Assembly (NCBI GenBank): GCA_964646625.1
Contig: CAZYHC010000012.1
Coordinates: forward strand, 43,780 to 107,779
From: DAOULT01 sp964646625
GTDB taxonomy: Bacteria; Chloroflexota; Anaerolineae; CAZYHC01
DNA: 64,000 nt
Reading direction: 5' to 3'
In this document: positions 7,981-15,744 of the stretch, in pieces
Layout of the letters: each line of letters opens with the position of its first letter
Numbering within the stretch: the stretch's first letter is position 1
Position numbers and translations under genes: made by a program
Notes under the pieces: generated by a model
The model's database searches: none
What the model was told of the DNA's origin: nothing
The model's input: the letters and a program-made list of their open reading frames with translations, nothing else

Positions 7981-8889
7981 TTAGGCCCCGAACTTCATCA
8001 TCATTTCTTTGATTTTGGCCGTCATAGCCAGGCCCTCTTCAAAGGGACGCTGCCACATGTTACGGCCGAAGATAAGCCCCGTGGCTCCGGCCTCCATGCA
8101 GATGTGGGCTTTCTCCAGCAGGTCTTCGTCGCCGATCTTGCTGCCGCCGGAGAAGAGCACCAGGGTCTTACCGGCCGATTGCACTACCCTTTGCACCGCC
8201 TTGAAGTAATCGATGCCCTCCAGGCCATCGTATGGTTTGCGACCTCGCTCTTTAGCGGTGGCGAACTTGGGGACGTTCAGTTTTACTATGTCGGCCCCCA
8301 GTTCGTCGGCCACGCGAGCCGCGTAGTCCACGGCGTAGAGGCTATCTCGTCCGCCCACTTTTTCGGTCTCCACCGCCTCGCCGCGCGGATAGGCCCAGAC
8401 GATGATGGGCATGCCATAGCGTTCGCAGTCGGCACGGATTTTGTGGAACTGGATGAAATCCTCAGACTGGGCAGGCGAGCCCACGTAGATGGTGTACCCT
8501 ACCGCGTCGGCCCCCAGGCGCACGGCATCCTCCACGGTAGCCGTCTGGGGCGAGAGGGCGTAGTTATCGGGCGGGATGCTGGTCTTGCCGTTGAGTTTGA
8601 GGATTAGCGGCACATCGCCCACGTAATCACGCATGTACTTGGTAGCCAGGCCGATGTGGAACACGATACCGGAGTAGCCGCCTTCTTTGGCCAGGCGCAA
8701 CTGGAACTCGGGATCCTCGCTGTCCGGGTTAGGGAAGAAATCCATAGGGCCATGCTCCAACCCCTGGTCGATGGGCAGGAACAGCAGGGTGCCGTTGCGC
8801 GGCCCATGCTCGTACAGGAGTCGATGCAGCCTGGTGCGCTTGCCCAGGCTCAGGTCCAGGTCGTTCAAAGTAGGTCTTTTGATCTCCAT
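7981..8889 (-). CDS. fbaB: Class I fructose-bisphosphate aldolase (DhnA/archaeal type)
   Basis: 302 residues from the ATG at 8887-8889 (MEIKRPTLNDLDL), preceded by GAGGAGAG; a longer in-frame extension upstream lacks such a site. It matches the DhnA/DeoC-like class I aldolase family, which cleaves fructose 1,6-bisphosphate through a lysine Schiff base. Visible hallmarks are LPIDQGLEHGP near residue 39, GADIVKLNVPKF (the K is the expected Schiff-base lysine), LFSGGSK (phosphate binding) and GATGLIFGRNMWQRP near the end. Cytoplasmic, glycolysis/gluconeogenesis. Length is normal for the family. A pyruvate-kinase-like domain protein is encoded two genes upstream. Related family members act on other sugar phosphates, so the substrate is likely but not proven. 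Confidence 0.85.
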   Translation of the reverse strand: MEIKRPTLNDLDLSLGKRTRLHRLLYEHGPRNGTLLFLPIDQGLEHGPMDFFPNPDSEDPEFQLRLAKEGGYSGIVFHIGLATKYMRDYVGDVPLILKLNGKTSIPPDNYALSPQTATVEDAVRLGADAVGYTIYVGSPAQSEDFIQFHKIRADCERYGMPIIVWAYPRGEAVETEKVGGRDSLYAVDYAARVADELGADIVKLNVPKFATAKERGRKPYDGLEGIDYFKAVQRVVQSAGKTLVLFSGGSKIGDEDLLEKAHICMEAGATGLIFGRNMWQRPFEEGLAMTAKIKEMMMKFGA

Positions 8890-9054
8890 CTTATTTTTTA
8901 CTCTCCTCATATAGTATTTAGTATTGTTTTTATGGAGGGGCGTGAGCCCACTCCTCATTTACAAATCCTGAAATCCTCCGCCGCCATCGCGGCTGCGCCC
9001 TGGTGGCTGGCGCAGCAATGGTCATCTCCGCCAGGGGGTGCAGCCCGTCCACGT

Positions 9055-10881
9055 TTATTGAGGGATAAATCCTTCAGCATTTATCTTCACGGGCGCGCGC
9101 CAGGCTGGTCTATCTTCCACCTCCTCCTGTAAACACAGTATCTCCCTCCGCATCTGCTCCTGGTCCCGGAGCTGAAGATCGTATATCTCTTTATAAAGGC
9201 CGCCCAGGGCCAGCAGTTCTTGATGGCTGCCTTGTTCGGCGACGCGGTCCTCCGCCAGAACCAGGATGACGTCGGCGTTGATGACCGTGGTTAGACGCTG
9301 GGCAATGACGAAAGAGGTGCGTCCTTCCATTAGAGCGGTCAGAGCTTGTTGGATGATGTATTCTGTCTCGGTATCCACGCTGGAAGTGGAGTCGTCCAGG
9401 ATCAGGATCCGAAGCTCCATCAACAGGGCACGGGCGATGGCTATCCGCTGGCGTTGTCCGCCGGAGAGAGTGATGCCCCGCTCGCCGACCAGGGTTTCAT
9501 AGCCTTCGGGAAAGGAGACGATGAAGTCGTGGGCCCCGGCTGCTTTGGCGGCGGCTATAATTTCTTCCATCGGAGCCTCGGGCCGACCGTAGGCGATATT
9601 TTCCCGGATGGTCATGGAAAAGAGCAGGCTGTCTTGCAAAACGATCCCTATCTGACGACGCAGCGACTTCAGGCTCACGTGGCGAACGTCGTAACCGTCA
9701 ACGGTCACCCGTCCGGCGGTCACGTCGTAGAAACGAGGGATAAGGTTGATGATGGTGCTCTTGCCTGAGCCTGTGGCTCCCAGCAAGGCGATCGTCTGTC
9801 CTGGCTGGGCTTCAAACGAGATGTCCTCCAGGATCAGCCGCTCAGAGTCGTAGCCAAAAGAGACGTTTTCAAACCGTACCCGGCCCTCCAGAGGCGGCAA
9901 CTCGATGGCCCCCTCTGTTTCCTCCACGTCTGAACCGCTGTCCAGTATCTCGAAGAGGCGTTCGCCCGAAGCTAAAGCGCCGGCGGCGATGTTGATCAGC
10001 CACCCCAAACGCTGGATGGGCATAGACAACATGATCAGGTAGCTGGTAAAAGCCACCAGAGTGCCTACGCTTAGCCGCCCGGCCACCACCCGCTGTCCCC
10101 CGAACCACAGGATGAGGGCCGTGCCTACGCTGATCAGAAAAAACGTCAGGGGAAAGTTGCTGGACCACAGTCGGACGAGGGCCAGCCGTTGGGCCATCAA
10201 CTCCTGGTTGGCGTCGGAGAATTTGTCGCTCTCGTAATCCTCACGGGCGAAGGCCTTGACCACCTGCACCCCCACCAGGTTTTCCTGCAAAATGGTACTG
10301 ACCAGGGCAAATTGCTGCTGGAGGGTCTTGAACATGGGGCGGATGAAACGCCCCAGCCGGATGGCAACCAGGGCCACCACCAGCAGGGGGGCCAGCGTGA
10401 TCAGGGCCAACTGCCAGTCGGTGGCGAAAAGGATAACCAGAATGCCGATAAGCAGCAAAGCCGCGTTGGCGCTCTCCATCAGGCCCACGCTGATGAAGCG
10501 TTGAACGGCCTCTACGTCGCTGGTGGCCCGCGACATCAATCCCCCTGTCTGGGCCCTGTCGTGGTAAGCGAACGAAAGACGTTGAACGTGATCGTAGAAA
10601 GCGTTGCGCAGGTCGTAGGCCGCGCGGTGGGAAAGCCACTCCGACAGGTAGATGCGACCAAAAGCGAAAAGAATCTTGATCAGGCTGATCCCAATCATAG
10701 CCAGGGCCGCCAGGATGAGAAAATGGCTCTGCTCTCCGGCCAGCCCTACGTCGATAACCTGCTTGATCAGCCAGGGGATGATCAGCCCCAGGGCCATAGT
10801 AGTCAGCAGGCAGAAATAGGTTACTACCGCCCGCCGCCAATACGGTTTTAGATAGCTTAACAACCTCCACAGAATACGCAT
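9055..10881 (-). CDS. ABC exporter half-transporter (MdlB/MsbA-like, permease fused to ATPase)
   Basis: 608 residues from the ATG at 10879-10881 (MRILWRLLSYLKPYWRR), 20 bases after the stop of the upstream gene; a longer start inside that gene is possible. Residues 1-310 form a six-helix type IV exporter membrane domain; residues about 335-575 form the ATPase with Walker A GATGSGKST, Q-loop IGIVLQDSLLF, signature LSGGQRQR and D-loop. Walker B reads LILDDST, so the usual catalytic glutamate is aspartate, as in MdlB-like or heterodimer subunits. No partner half-transporter is adjacent. It probably exports a lipid, peptide or drug; the substrate cannot be told from sequence. Confidence 0.85.
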   Translation of the reverse strand: MRILWRLLSYLKPYWRRAVVTYFCLLTTMALGLIIPWLIKQVIDVGLAGEQSHFLILAALAMIGISLIKILFAFGRIYLSEWLSHRAAYDLRNAFYDHVQRLSFAYHDRAQTGGLMSRATSDVEAVQRFISVGLMESANAALLLIGILVILFATDWQLALITLAPLLVVALVAIRLGRFIRPMFKTLQQQFALVSTILQENLVGVQVVKAFAREDYESDKFSDANQELMAQRLALVRLWSSNFPLTFFLISVGTALILWFGGQRVVAGRLSVGTLVAFTSYLIMLSMPIQRLGWLINIAAGALASGERLFEILDSGSDVEETEGAIELPPLEGRVRFENVSFGYDSERLILEDISFEAQPGQTIALLGATGSGKSTIINLIPRFYDVTAGRVTVDGYDVRHVSLKSLRRQIGIVLQDSLLFSMTIRENIAYGRPEAPMEEIIAAAKAAGAHDFIVSFPEGYETLVGERGITLSGGQRQRIAIARALLMELRILILDDSTSSVDTETEYIIQQALTALMEGRTSFVIAQRLTTVINADVILVLAEDRVAEQGSHQELLALGGLYKEIYDLQLRDQEQMRREILCLQEEVEDRPAWRAPVKINAEGFIPQ

Positions 10882-10901
10882 CGTTTTTAATTCAGGTGGC
10901 T

Positions 10902-11492
10902 TCACACCCTGGTCAGGCCGCTCCCGCCCGGCCGGCACAGGAACTCTAAAATTTCTATGTCGAAGAACGTCTGGGCGTTGGCGGGACGCATGATAATGGC
11001 CGTATCCGCTCCCCGTCCGGTCCCGCCGATGACGATGATCTCCTCGTCGGTGCGCACCAGTCCGGCGTCGGCGGCCATCAGAGCTATTTCAAACGCCACT
11101 TTCGTACCTTCACCGAAAATACGCAGGGTATGAGCCACGATCTCTTCTAACTCGTAGGTGTTCAGTTTTTTACGCACGGCCCGCCCTACCCCACCAAAGG
11201 CGTGCTGGCAGGTCAGTACCCTGCCGCCGGCGGACTCGATGGCCGCCCGGGTTTCGTCGGTCAACTCCTGAAAGTTGGGTTTCACAAAGCCTGTTGAATG
11301 GGTGACGGCGATGACTTTGCAGCCCCGAAAGAGTTCCACGGCCCGTATGCCGGTGTCTCCCTGGGTGCTGGCTACCAGGATGGTCTTGATCCCTAACTCT
11401 TCGGCCCGTTTTTTGGCTATTGCCAGGGTGCGCTCGGTGTTGGCCGCACCTGGTTTCTCAAAGTAGACGGTTTGGGCCACGACTTCAGACAT
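10902..11492 (-). CDS. Stand-alone pyruvate kinase alpha/beta (C-terminal) domain protein
   Basis: 196 residues, beginning MSEVVAQTVYFEKPGAANTE. It resembles the C-terminal domain of pyruvate kinase alone: ILVASTQGDTGIRAVELF, CKVIAVTHSTGF and EEIIVIGGTGRGADTAIIM. The catalytic barrel of pyruvate kinase is absent, so it should not itself make pyruvate. In whole enzymes this domain binds allosteric effectors such as fructose 1,6-bisphosphate; its role when separate is not established to my knowledge. It starts the transcription unit that continues into the ABC exporter (20-base gap) and has a clear promoter at 11524-11552. Confidence 0.75.
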   Translation of the reverse strand: MSEVVAQTVYFEKPGAANTERTLAIAKKRAEELGIKTILVASTQGDTGIRAVELFRGCKVIAVTHSTGFVKPNFQELTDETRAAIESAGGRVLTCQHAFGGVGRAVRKKLNTYELEEIVAHTLRIFGEGTKVAFEIALMAADAGLVRTDEEIIVIGGTGRGADTAIIMRPANAQTFFDIEILEFLCRPGGSGLTRV

Positions 11493-11523
11493 GCTATAAC
11501 CCCCTTTGATATTTGTCCCATTT

Positions 11524-11552
11524 ATTTTACCTCAAATTTGGCAGAAAGACAA
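11524..11552 (-). promoter_or_regulatory. Promoter for the pyruvate-kinase-like gene and ABC exporter
   Basis: Minus strand -35 TTGTCT (11547-11552), 17-base spacer, -10 TAAAAT (11524-11529); the ATG lies about 32 bases past the -10. Four of six and five of six consensus matches. Confidence 0.5.
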
Positions 11553-11584
11553 ACCATACTTGCTACCTGACGTAATCCGTTGTT

Positions 11585-12646
11585 CTACACCCCTATCAGC
11601 GACTCGCTGAGAGTATACAGCGGCCGTGGACCTTCTGCCAGGGCCTTCTGGCCCACCGCGCTCAGGGGGAGAAGCAGAGCTGGTTCACTCCCATCCTGCT
11701 GGAAGCCACAGCTCTCAAAGAGGGTACACAAGCGGTAGTCGGTGGCTCCGCACACGGTCACTATCGGCGCTCCCGATGGCAGCTCCGACGTTAGCAAGGC
11801 GCTCAATAGCTCGGCCGCGCCCTGGGACGTGTAAGAACTATCGAAGGCTACGTCCGTCAGGATATAGGTCGTTTGTACACCGTGCTCCTCGTTCAAAGGG
11901 GCAGCGCAAAGCGTGGCGGTGGCTTGCAGGCTCCCTTGCTCGTCTTCCAGGAGATAGACGGTGGTCGGTATGGAAGGAAGACGGTCTTCCTTTCGCCAGC
12001 GCCAAAGGGCATCGTCCAGGGGGATGAAACTGTCGTGAGCGGCGTAATAATCGTTGATAAAAATTTTCAGCCGCTCGCGATCGGCGGCGCCTGCTCGACG
12101 AAAGGCCAGGGGCGGCCCCGGATAGGGAAGCCGCTCGGCCTTGGGCCGGAAGCCGCTTGGCCCTGGGCCAGCGGCAGAAAGAGTGTACCAGTTGACCTCG
12201 GCCCAGGATACAAACCCCAGCTTGCGGTAGAGGTGAAAAGCGATGGAGTCAGCTTCTGCGTAGAGAAAAGCGGCGTCGAAACCACGTTGTCGAGAGACGC
12301 GAGCGAGACATTCTTCCAGCAACCAGCGGGCCAGCCCCCGGCCACGGTGGTCTGGATGGGTCATTACCAGATCGATCAGCCCCACCCTGGCCGACCGACC
12401 GGCCAGCCGCACCTCCGCCACCATCAGGGAGACATTGGACACCACCTGCCCCTGGGTCAGAGCGACCAGGCTCAGCGCCGGGTCTATTCCCGGCCAGGTC
12501 AGGTGCCAGCGCATGAATTCCTCGTCGGAGAGGGCCAACTCTCCCTCGTAGGTGCCAAAGGTGAGAGCGTTCAACTCGGCCAGCCCGGCGGCGATGTCTC
12601 CTGCCGTAGCGTAGGTTCGGAGACTGTATCCCTTTCTGGTGTCCAT
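11585..12646 (-). CDS. GNAT-family N-acetyltransferase, two-domain
   Basis: 353 residues, ATG at 12644-12646 with AGGGAG upstream. The N-terminal half (about 10-160) has the GNAT acetyl-CoA-binding motif, seen as DLVMTHPDHRGRGLARWLLEE near residues 92-112, followed by AAFLYAEADSIAFHLYRKLGFV. The second half (about 185-340) looks like a second, degenerate GNAT-type domain ending in CTLFESCGFQQDG. This layout resembles Eis-like or other tandem GNAT proteins that acetylate amino groups of small molecules or proteins, but the acceptor substrate cannot be deduced. Its own promoter lies at 12689-12716. Confidence 0.75.
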   Translation of the reverse strand: MDTRKGYSLRTYATAGDIAAGLAELNALTFGTYEGELALSDEEFMRWHLTWPGIDPALSLVALTQGQVVSNVSLMVAEVRLAGRSARVGLIDLVMTHPDHRGRGLARWLLEECLARVSRQRGFDAAFLYAEADSIAFHLYRKLGFVSWAEVNWYTLSAAGPGPSGFRPKAERLPYPGPPLAFRRAGAADRERLKIFINDYYAAHDSFIPLDDALWRWRKEDRLPSIPTTVYLLEDEQGSLQATATLCAAPLNEEHGVQTTYILTDVAFDSSYTSQGAAELLSALLTSELPSGAPIVTVCGATDYRLCTLFESCGFQQDGSEPALLLPLSAVGQKALAEGPRPLYTLSESLIGV

Positions 12647-12688
12647 TTCTGCTCCCTGGCCTATAGAGGCTCATAAATCACAACCCCT

Positions 12689-12716
12689 ATAATAAATGAT
12701 TTTCCTGATTTGTCAA
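12689..12716 (-). promoter_or_regulatory. Promoter for the GNAT gene
   Basis: Minus strand consensus -35 TTGACA (12711-12716), 16-base spacer, -10 TATTAT (12689-12694), about 42 bases before the ATG. Confidence 0.55.
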
Positions 12717-12960
12717 CACTACCCATTATACCACCCCCGCCTTCCAACCGCCTTACAAAATGCCCTGCCCACCTTCCAAAAACCTTCCAAATAATGTCAA
12801 CGACAGGGCCATCCCGCTAACTGAGGAAGGGGCGCATTTCAACCGAGAAGGACACACTACCACAACAGCAGGACTGTTTGACAACCTTACCCTTACATTT
12901 AACCGCCGACATAAGGTCGGGCGGCGTGCCTGGCACAAGGCCAGCCGCAACCGGGATAAG

Positions 12961-13101
12961 GTGGGGCTGCACTGCGCTCCAGCCGCCCACCGCACCCTGG
13001 GCACCTTTCCAGCGGGGACGGTGCGCTTTGGGCTGAGCGACTTCAATACTGCCGAGGGGGTGGAGGAGGCTATCGAGGCGGTGAGAGAGATGGCGAGGTG
13101 A
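12961..13101 (+). pseudogene. C-terminal remnant of a cysteine desulfurase (class V aminotransferase)
   Basis: The frame at 12961-13101 reads VGLHCAPAAHRTLGTFPAGT, then VRFGLSDFNT and EEAIEAVREMA, then a stop. This is the extreme C-terminus of SufS/IscS-type enzymes, including the GLHCAP segment that carries the catalytic cysteine. Nothing upstream in the frame resembles the pyridoxal-phosphate domain and there is no ribosome-binding site, so about 90 percent of the gene is missing. I read it as a decayed fragment beside the conflict-system operon, where gene turnover is common. Confidence 0.65.
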
Positions 13102-13110
13102 TTTACTGTC

Positions 13111-13572
13111 TCATTCGATCTCTCGTTGGAGCCGAATGAGAAAATTATCAGCCGCAGCCCATGCTTTCTGAAACTCTGCAATAGGAATTTGCTGGGGATG
13201 ATCCTCGAAATAAGGGTCGTTGACCACCACAGTATCCTCGCTCATCCCAATAACTACCACGGAATGCATGTATGAGGCTGACCAGTAGCTCAACCAATTC
13301 GTCCAGAGAAAAACGATAACAGGAGTGCTTCGATCGAGACATCGCTTTAACTCGTCAAGGGAGGAATGCAGAAAGGTAGGGAAATAGCCAAGCTCTGAGA
13401 GGTACACAGCGTTGGCTGGGCTCGTTCCACTCCACTTCGTCCTCAGGATATCTCGCAAGTCGCTCTCTGCCAACTCCTTATCGTAGAAAGCTAAAATCAT
13501 TCTGACGCAAGCGGGCAGACAGCTATTGTCCTTCTCCTGCCTGTAGTGCGGAACCGCCAAATAGCTTTTCAA
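13111..13572 (-). CDS. C39-like (papain-fold) cysteine peptidase, conflict operon
   Basis: 153 residues from a TTG start at 13570-13572, with GGAGAGCAAGG just upstream; the start lies inside the end of the preceding gene (50-base overlap), suggesting translational coupling. The fold of the C39/BtpA-like peptidases is visible: NSCLPAC (Cys18, catalytic), MHSVVVIG (His103) and VVVNDPYF (Asp119), a complete triad. There is no signal peptide or membrane segment, so it acts in the cytoplasm. Usual C39 peptidases cut double-glycine leaders, but here no bacteriocin or exporter is adjacent. As last gene of the mCpol/SAVED operon it could be a proteolytic effector or processing factor; this role is inferred from context only. 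Confidence 0.7.
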   Translation of the reverse strand: MKSYLAVPHYRQEKDNSCLPACVRMILAFYDKELAESDLRDILRTKWSGTSPANAVYLSELGYFPTFLHSSLDELKRCLDRSTPVIVFLWTNWLSYWSASYMHSVVVIGMSEDTVVVNDPYFEDHPQQIPIAEFQKAWAAADNFLIRLQREIE

Positions 13573-13897
13573 CCTTGCTCTCCAACTGTTCTATCGAACC
13601 AGGCTCTACCAGGCTAACTTCGCCTGTCTCTACGTTCACAGCGACCTCGCCCACTTTTCCCAACTGGCCCTGGCTGGGAGTGGAGTAGATAATCGGCAGT
13701 CTCCATACGAACTCCTCATTATCGACGACCAACTCAGGCTCTCCAGCCGAAAGCAGGTTGCCAACCCGCATGAGAAGGAAGACGTTAGCTTTTTGGCGGG
13801 CGACAAAGGGCGTGATATTGAACTCAGCCTGGATGTCTATTCGCAGGTGAACCTGAGCAGCTTTAGGAGCAGGTAAATCAGAAATATTTGCTTTCAT
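13523..13897 (-). CDS. Unknown small protein between mCpol and the peptidase
   Basis: 124 residues, ATG at 13895-13897, overlapping the end of the mCpol gene by 20 bases. I do not recognise the family. The sequence is mostly predicted beta structure: VHLRIDIQAEFNITPFVARQ, then FVWRLPIIY and KVGEVAVNVETGEVSLVEP, the latter resembling a PepSY-like hairpin. A short amphipathic helix (IEQLESKVEKLFG) follows. No signal peptide, membrane helix or obvious catalytic motif. Its tight coupling between the synthase and the peptidase suggests it is a dedicated part of the same system, for example a regulator, inhibitor or peptidase substrate; none of these can be chosen from sequence. Confidence 0.6.
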   Translation of the reverse strand: MKANISDLPAPKAAQVHLRIDIQAEFNITPFVARQKANVFLLMRVGNLLSAGEPELVVDNEEFVWRLPIIYSTPSQGQLGKVGEVAVNVETGEVSLVEPGSIEQLESKVEKLFGGSALQAGEGQ

Positions 13898-14249
13898 TAG
13901 AATTTTTGCTCGATCCTTTCTCTATCTTTTGCCTCTTCAGCTTTAAATAGGCTTCCAGAGGAGTGTTGCCGGTCCCTATAGAGATGGTGCAGCCGGTTCG
14001 TTCAGAAAATAATTGCGATAACTCTTCACGTAAATTCTCATCGAACCCTTCATCAAACTCCGCGAATATACTGTCTCCGCCCCAAAAGATGAGCTTGCCA
14101 CCGGTGGCTTTGATGCGTTCTACAATCTCTCGCATCGCCGCGTTCACGCGGTCGCTCAATTCTTTCGCTTCAGCTAAATTTTCCTGAAGCAACTTCACCT
14201 CGATGCGTGCCCCGATACGGTCGCCGTCGATGCTGCAATAGATTTTCAT
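13878..14249 (-). CDS. Minimal CRISPR polymerase (mCpol) cyclic-nucleotide synthase
   Basis: 123 residues, ATG at 14247-14249 preceded by AGAGGAGG. The protein is one Cas10/GGDEF-type palm domain: strand 1 carries YCSIDGDRIG (Asp8, Asp10 for metal), the hairpin carries FWGGDSIFAEF (Gly57-Gly58-Asp59) and the end reads CTISIGTGNTPLEAYLKLK, typical of mCpol. mCpol proteins are known from genomic surveys to sit beside CARF/SAVED-type sensors, and recently studied members (Panoptes defence) make cyclic dinucleotides from ATP. The metal-binding aspartates are intact, so catalysis is expected. The product is unknown. The operon partners, a SAVED protein and a deoxyribosyltransferase-like protein, fit a signal-sensor-effector circuit. 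Confidence 0.78.
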   Translation of the reverse strand: MKIYCSIDGDRIGARIEVKLLQENLAEAKELSDRVNAAMREIVERIKATGGKLIFWGGDSIFAEFDEGFDENLREELSQLFSERTGCTISIGTGNTPLEAYLKLKRQKIEKGSSKNSNESKYF

Positions 14250-14336
14250 AGGCGGATCCTCCTCTGCTTTTTAGCTTGCGGACTGAAAGAACCCCTATTC
14301 TTCATGCAATTGCCAGCGTGCTCAGTCTCTCTCAGG

Positions 14337-14954
14337 CTACTCAGGCTTCGGAAAGAGCAACTCACGACGCACTTCTATGATTTTCTCATAGCTCCCTACA
14401 GTCGGGAACCATTGATAAAGATGCAGACGGTAATGGGTACCCAACATACATCCCACTGCAAAAGCTAGGCTCGCTGGAGCGGAGATGAACAAGTGGATTG
14501 GCCTGGCTCCAATTTGTTGTATAGTTGTGCTGAGTTGCTGGAAAAGCTCGGTAACGAAGTCCTCCCATTCCTCTTTGTCATCTTTAAGCTCTTGAGGAGT
14601 GGCGATCACCACGACCTCGGCATCGATTCCCTCTCCTCGTAGAAAGTCCATGACATAGGGCTGAATGTCACGGCTGATGTTCACGATGACCGCTACTTGA
14701 TTTTTTTCTACCCTACTCCGGTAAACCTTAACCCGCTCACCCTCCCTCGTCAGTTCTACTTCCGTTTCGGGTTCCCCTATCTTTGCCTTCAGGATCGCTA
14801 TCTTCTGACGAAGTTCTTCGATCTCCATGGCAACTTCCGGGGGGGCATTTGCTCCGAATTTAGCTTGTCGCAACTCCAGATGCTGGAGCCTTCTGAGATG
14901 TGCTTGCAACAGTTCGCGTTGGTAATCCAACTCTTCTATATTTAGATCGCTCAT
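14337..14954 (-). CDS. SAVED-domain cyclic-nucleotide sensor with helical adaptor
   Basis: 205 residues, ATG at 14952-14954 after AAGGAGATGGAG. Residues about 12-58 are helical with HLRRLQHLELRQAKFGANAP and EIEELRQKI, a motif repeated in the upstream gene product. Residues about 80-195 look like a SAVED domain: VAVIVNISRDIQPYVMDFL, then IHLFISAPASLAFAVG (153-168) and LHLYQWF (177-183). SAVED domains bind cyclic oligonucleotides in CBASS and type III CRISPR contexts and usually sit fused to an effector. Here there is no fused effector, so the sensor probably acts on a separate protein through the shared adaptor. It precedes mCpol by 87 bases. Confidence 0.7.
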   Translation of the reverse strand: MSDLNIEELDYQRELLQAHLRRLQHLELRQAKFGANAPPEVAMEIEELRQKIAILKAKIGEPETEVELTREGERVKVYRSRVEKNQVAVIVNISRDIQPYVMDFLRGEGIDAEVVVIATPQELKDDKEEWEDFVTELFQQLSTTIQQIGARPIHLFISAPASLAFAVGCMLGTHYRLHLYQWFPTVGSYEKIIEVRRELLFPKPE

Positions 14955-14986
14955 GTCTCCATCTCCTTAATCGAATAATCTGATCG

Positions 14987-15652
14987 CTATTCGTCTCTTA
15001 ACAATGATTTAATGGTCCGACAGAGAGCCTCCTCTAGTTTCAGAGCCCCTTGTGGTGTGTAGTTGTAGATAATACACCGTATGAAACGAAGATCAAAGGG
15101 CACATCGTCTATCGATTGGGTAAGCAAAATCACGTCCTTGCCCAGAGTGTGGCAAATGCCCACTTCGTAAAAGACGTTGGGGTTGCGATCCGTTAGCTCG
15201 GCGATGATAATCCGGGCCTGGTTGATTCCCTTCCAAATATCTTCGATGATAGGGTTAGTGCTGAAAATGTCATAAGCCCGACGGCACTTCAGACCGCAGC
15301 TTTCCACGGTCTTTTTGACGTGGTCCTTGTACATTTGCTCCAAGGTCGAATCACCAGAGGGCATAAGCACGAAACAAAGATTATCATCAATGGTAAAATC
15401 TCGCTTTTTGAATAATTTTGGAGTAATTAGCATTGCAAATTGACGCTCAATATATATAATAGATTTTACAAATTTATCCCACGGGTCCACCATATTTTGA
15501 CCGATTTCCTCCATTTCCTCGATAAGTGATGATGGAGCATCCCATCCCAACTCAAACCGCTCCGCCTCCAGCCGACGGAATCTTTTGTAACGTTCTGCTA
15601 ATGATACAAGGTCATCTCTCAGCCCTTTTGGGATTGGGATTCGATCATCCAT
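14987..15652 (-). CDS. Nucleoside-deoxyribosyltransferase/TIR-like effector with helical adaptor
   Basis: 221 residues, first gene of the operon, ATG with AAAGG upstream. Residues about 11-55 are helical (RYKRFRRLEAERFELGWDAP, then EEMEEIGQNM) and align with the N-terminus of the SAVED protein. Residues about 90-215 form a Rossmann-like domain: CFVLMPSGDS, TNPIIEDIWKGINQARIIIA, ELTDRNPNVFYEVGICHTLG. The FYEVG glutamate (163) corresponds to the catalytic Glu of nucleoside 2-deoxyribosyltransferases and the related TIR fold. I infer an NAD+- or nucleotide-cleaving effector triggered through the SAVED protein. It could instead be a nucleotide-binding scaffold, since substrate residues cannot be checked here. 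Confidence 0.65.
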   Translation of the reverse strand: MDDRIPIPKGLRDDLVSLAERYKRFRRLEAERFELGWDAPSSLIEEMEEIGQNMVDPWDKFVKSIIYIERQFAMLITPKLFKKRDFTIDDNLCFVLMPSGDSTLEQMYKDHVKKTVESCGLKCRRAYDIFSTNPIIEDIWKGINQARIIIAELTDRNPNVFYEVGICHTLGKDVILLTQSIDDVPFDLRFIRCIIYNYTPQGALKLEEALCRTIKSLLRDE

Positions 15653-15744
15653 ACTACTTGCCTTTCTAAGCTCTCACTCATCAAAGTGTAGTCGCGCTGC
15701 CCAACATATTCAGTCGCCCTATGAGCACCGAAATTTACACTACC

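Noticed and set aside
12753..13181. A 142-codon minus-strand frame over the cysteine desulfurase remnant
   Set aside because: Low-complexity Ser/Arg/Pro translation; the opposite strand carries the recognisable remnant.
13878..14249. GGDEF diguanylate cyclase
   Set aside because: Too short (123 residues) and lacking the GG(D/E)EF context; the IDGD start and ISIGTGNTPLEAYLKLK end fit mCpol better.
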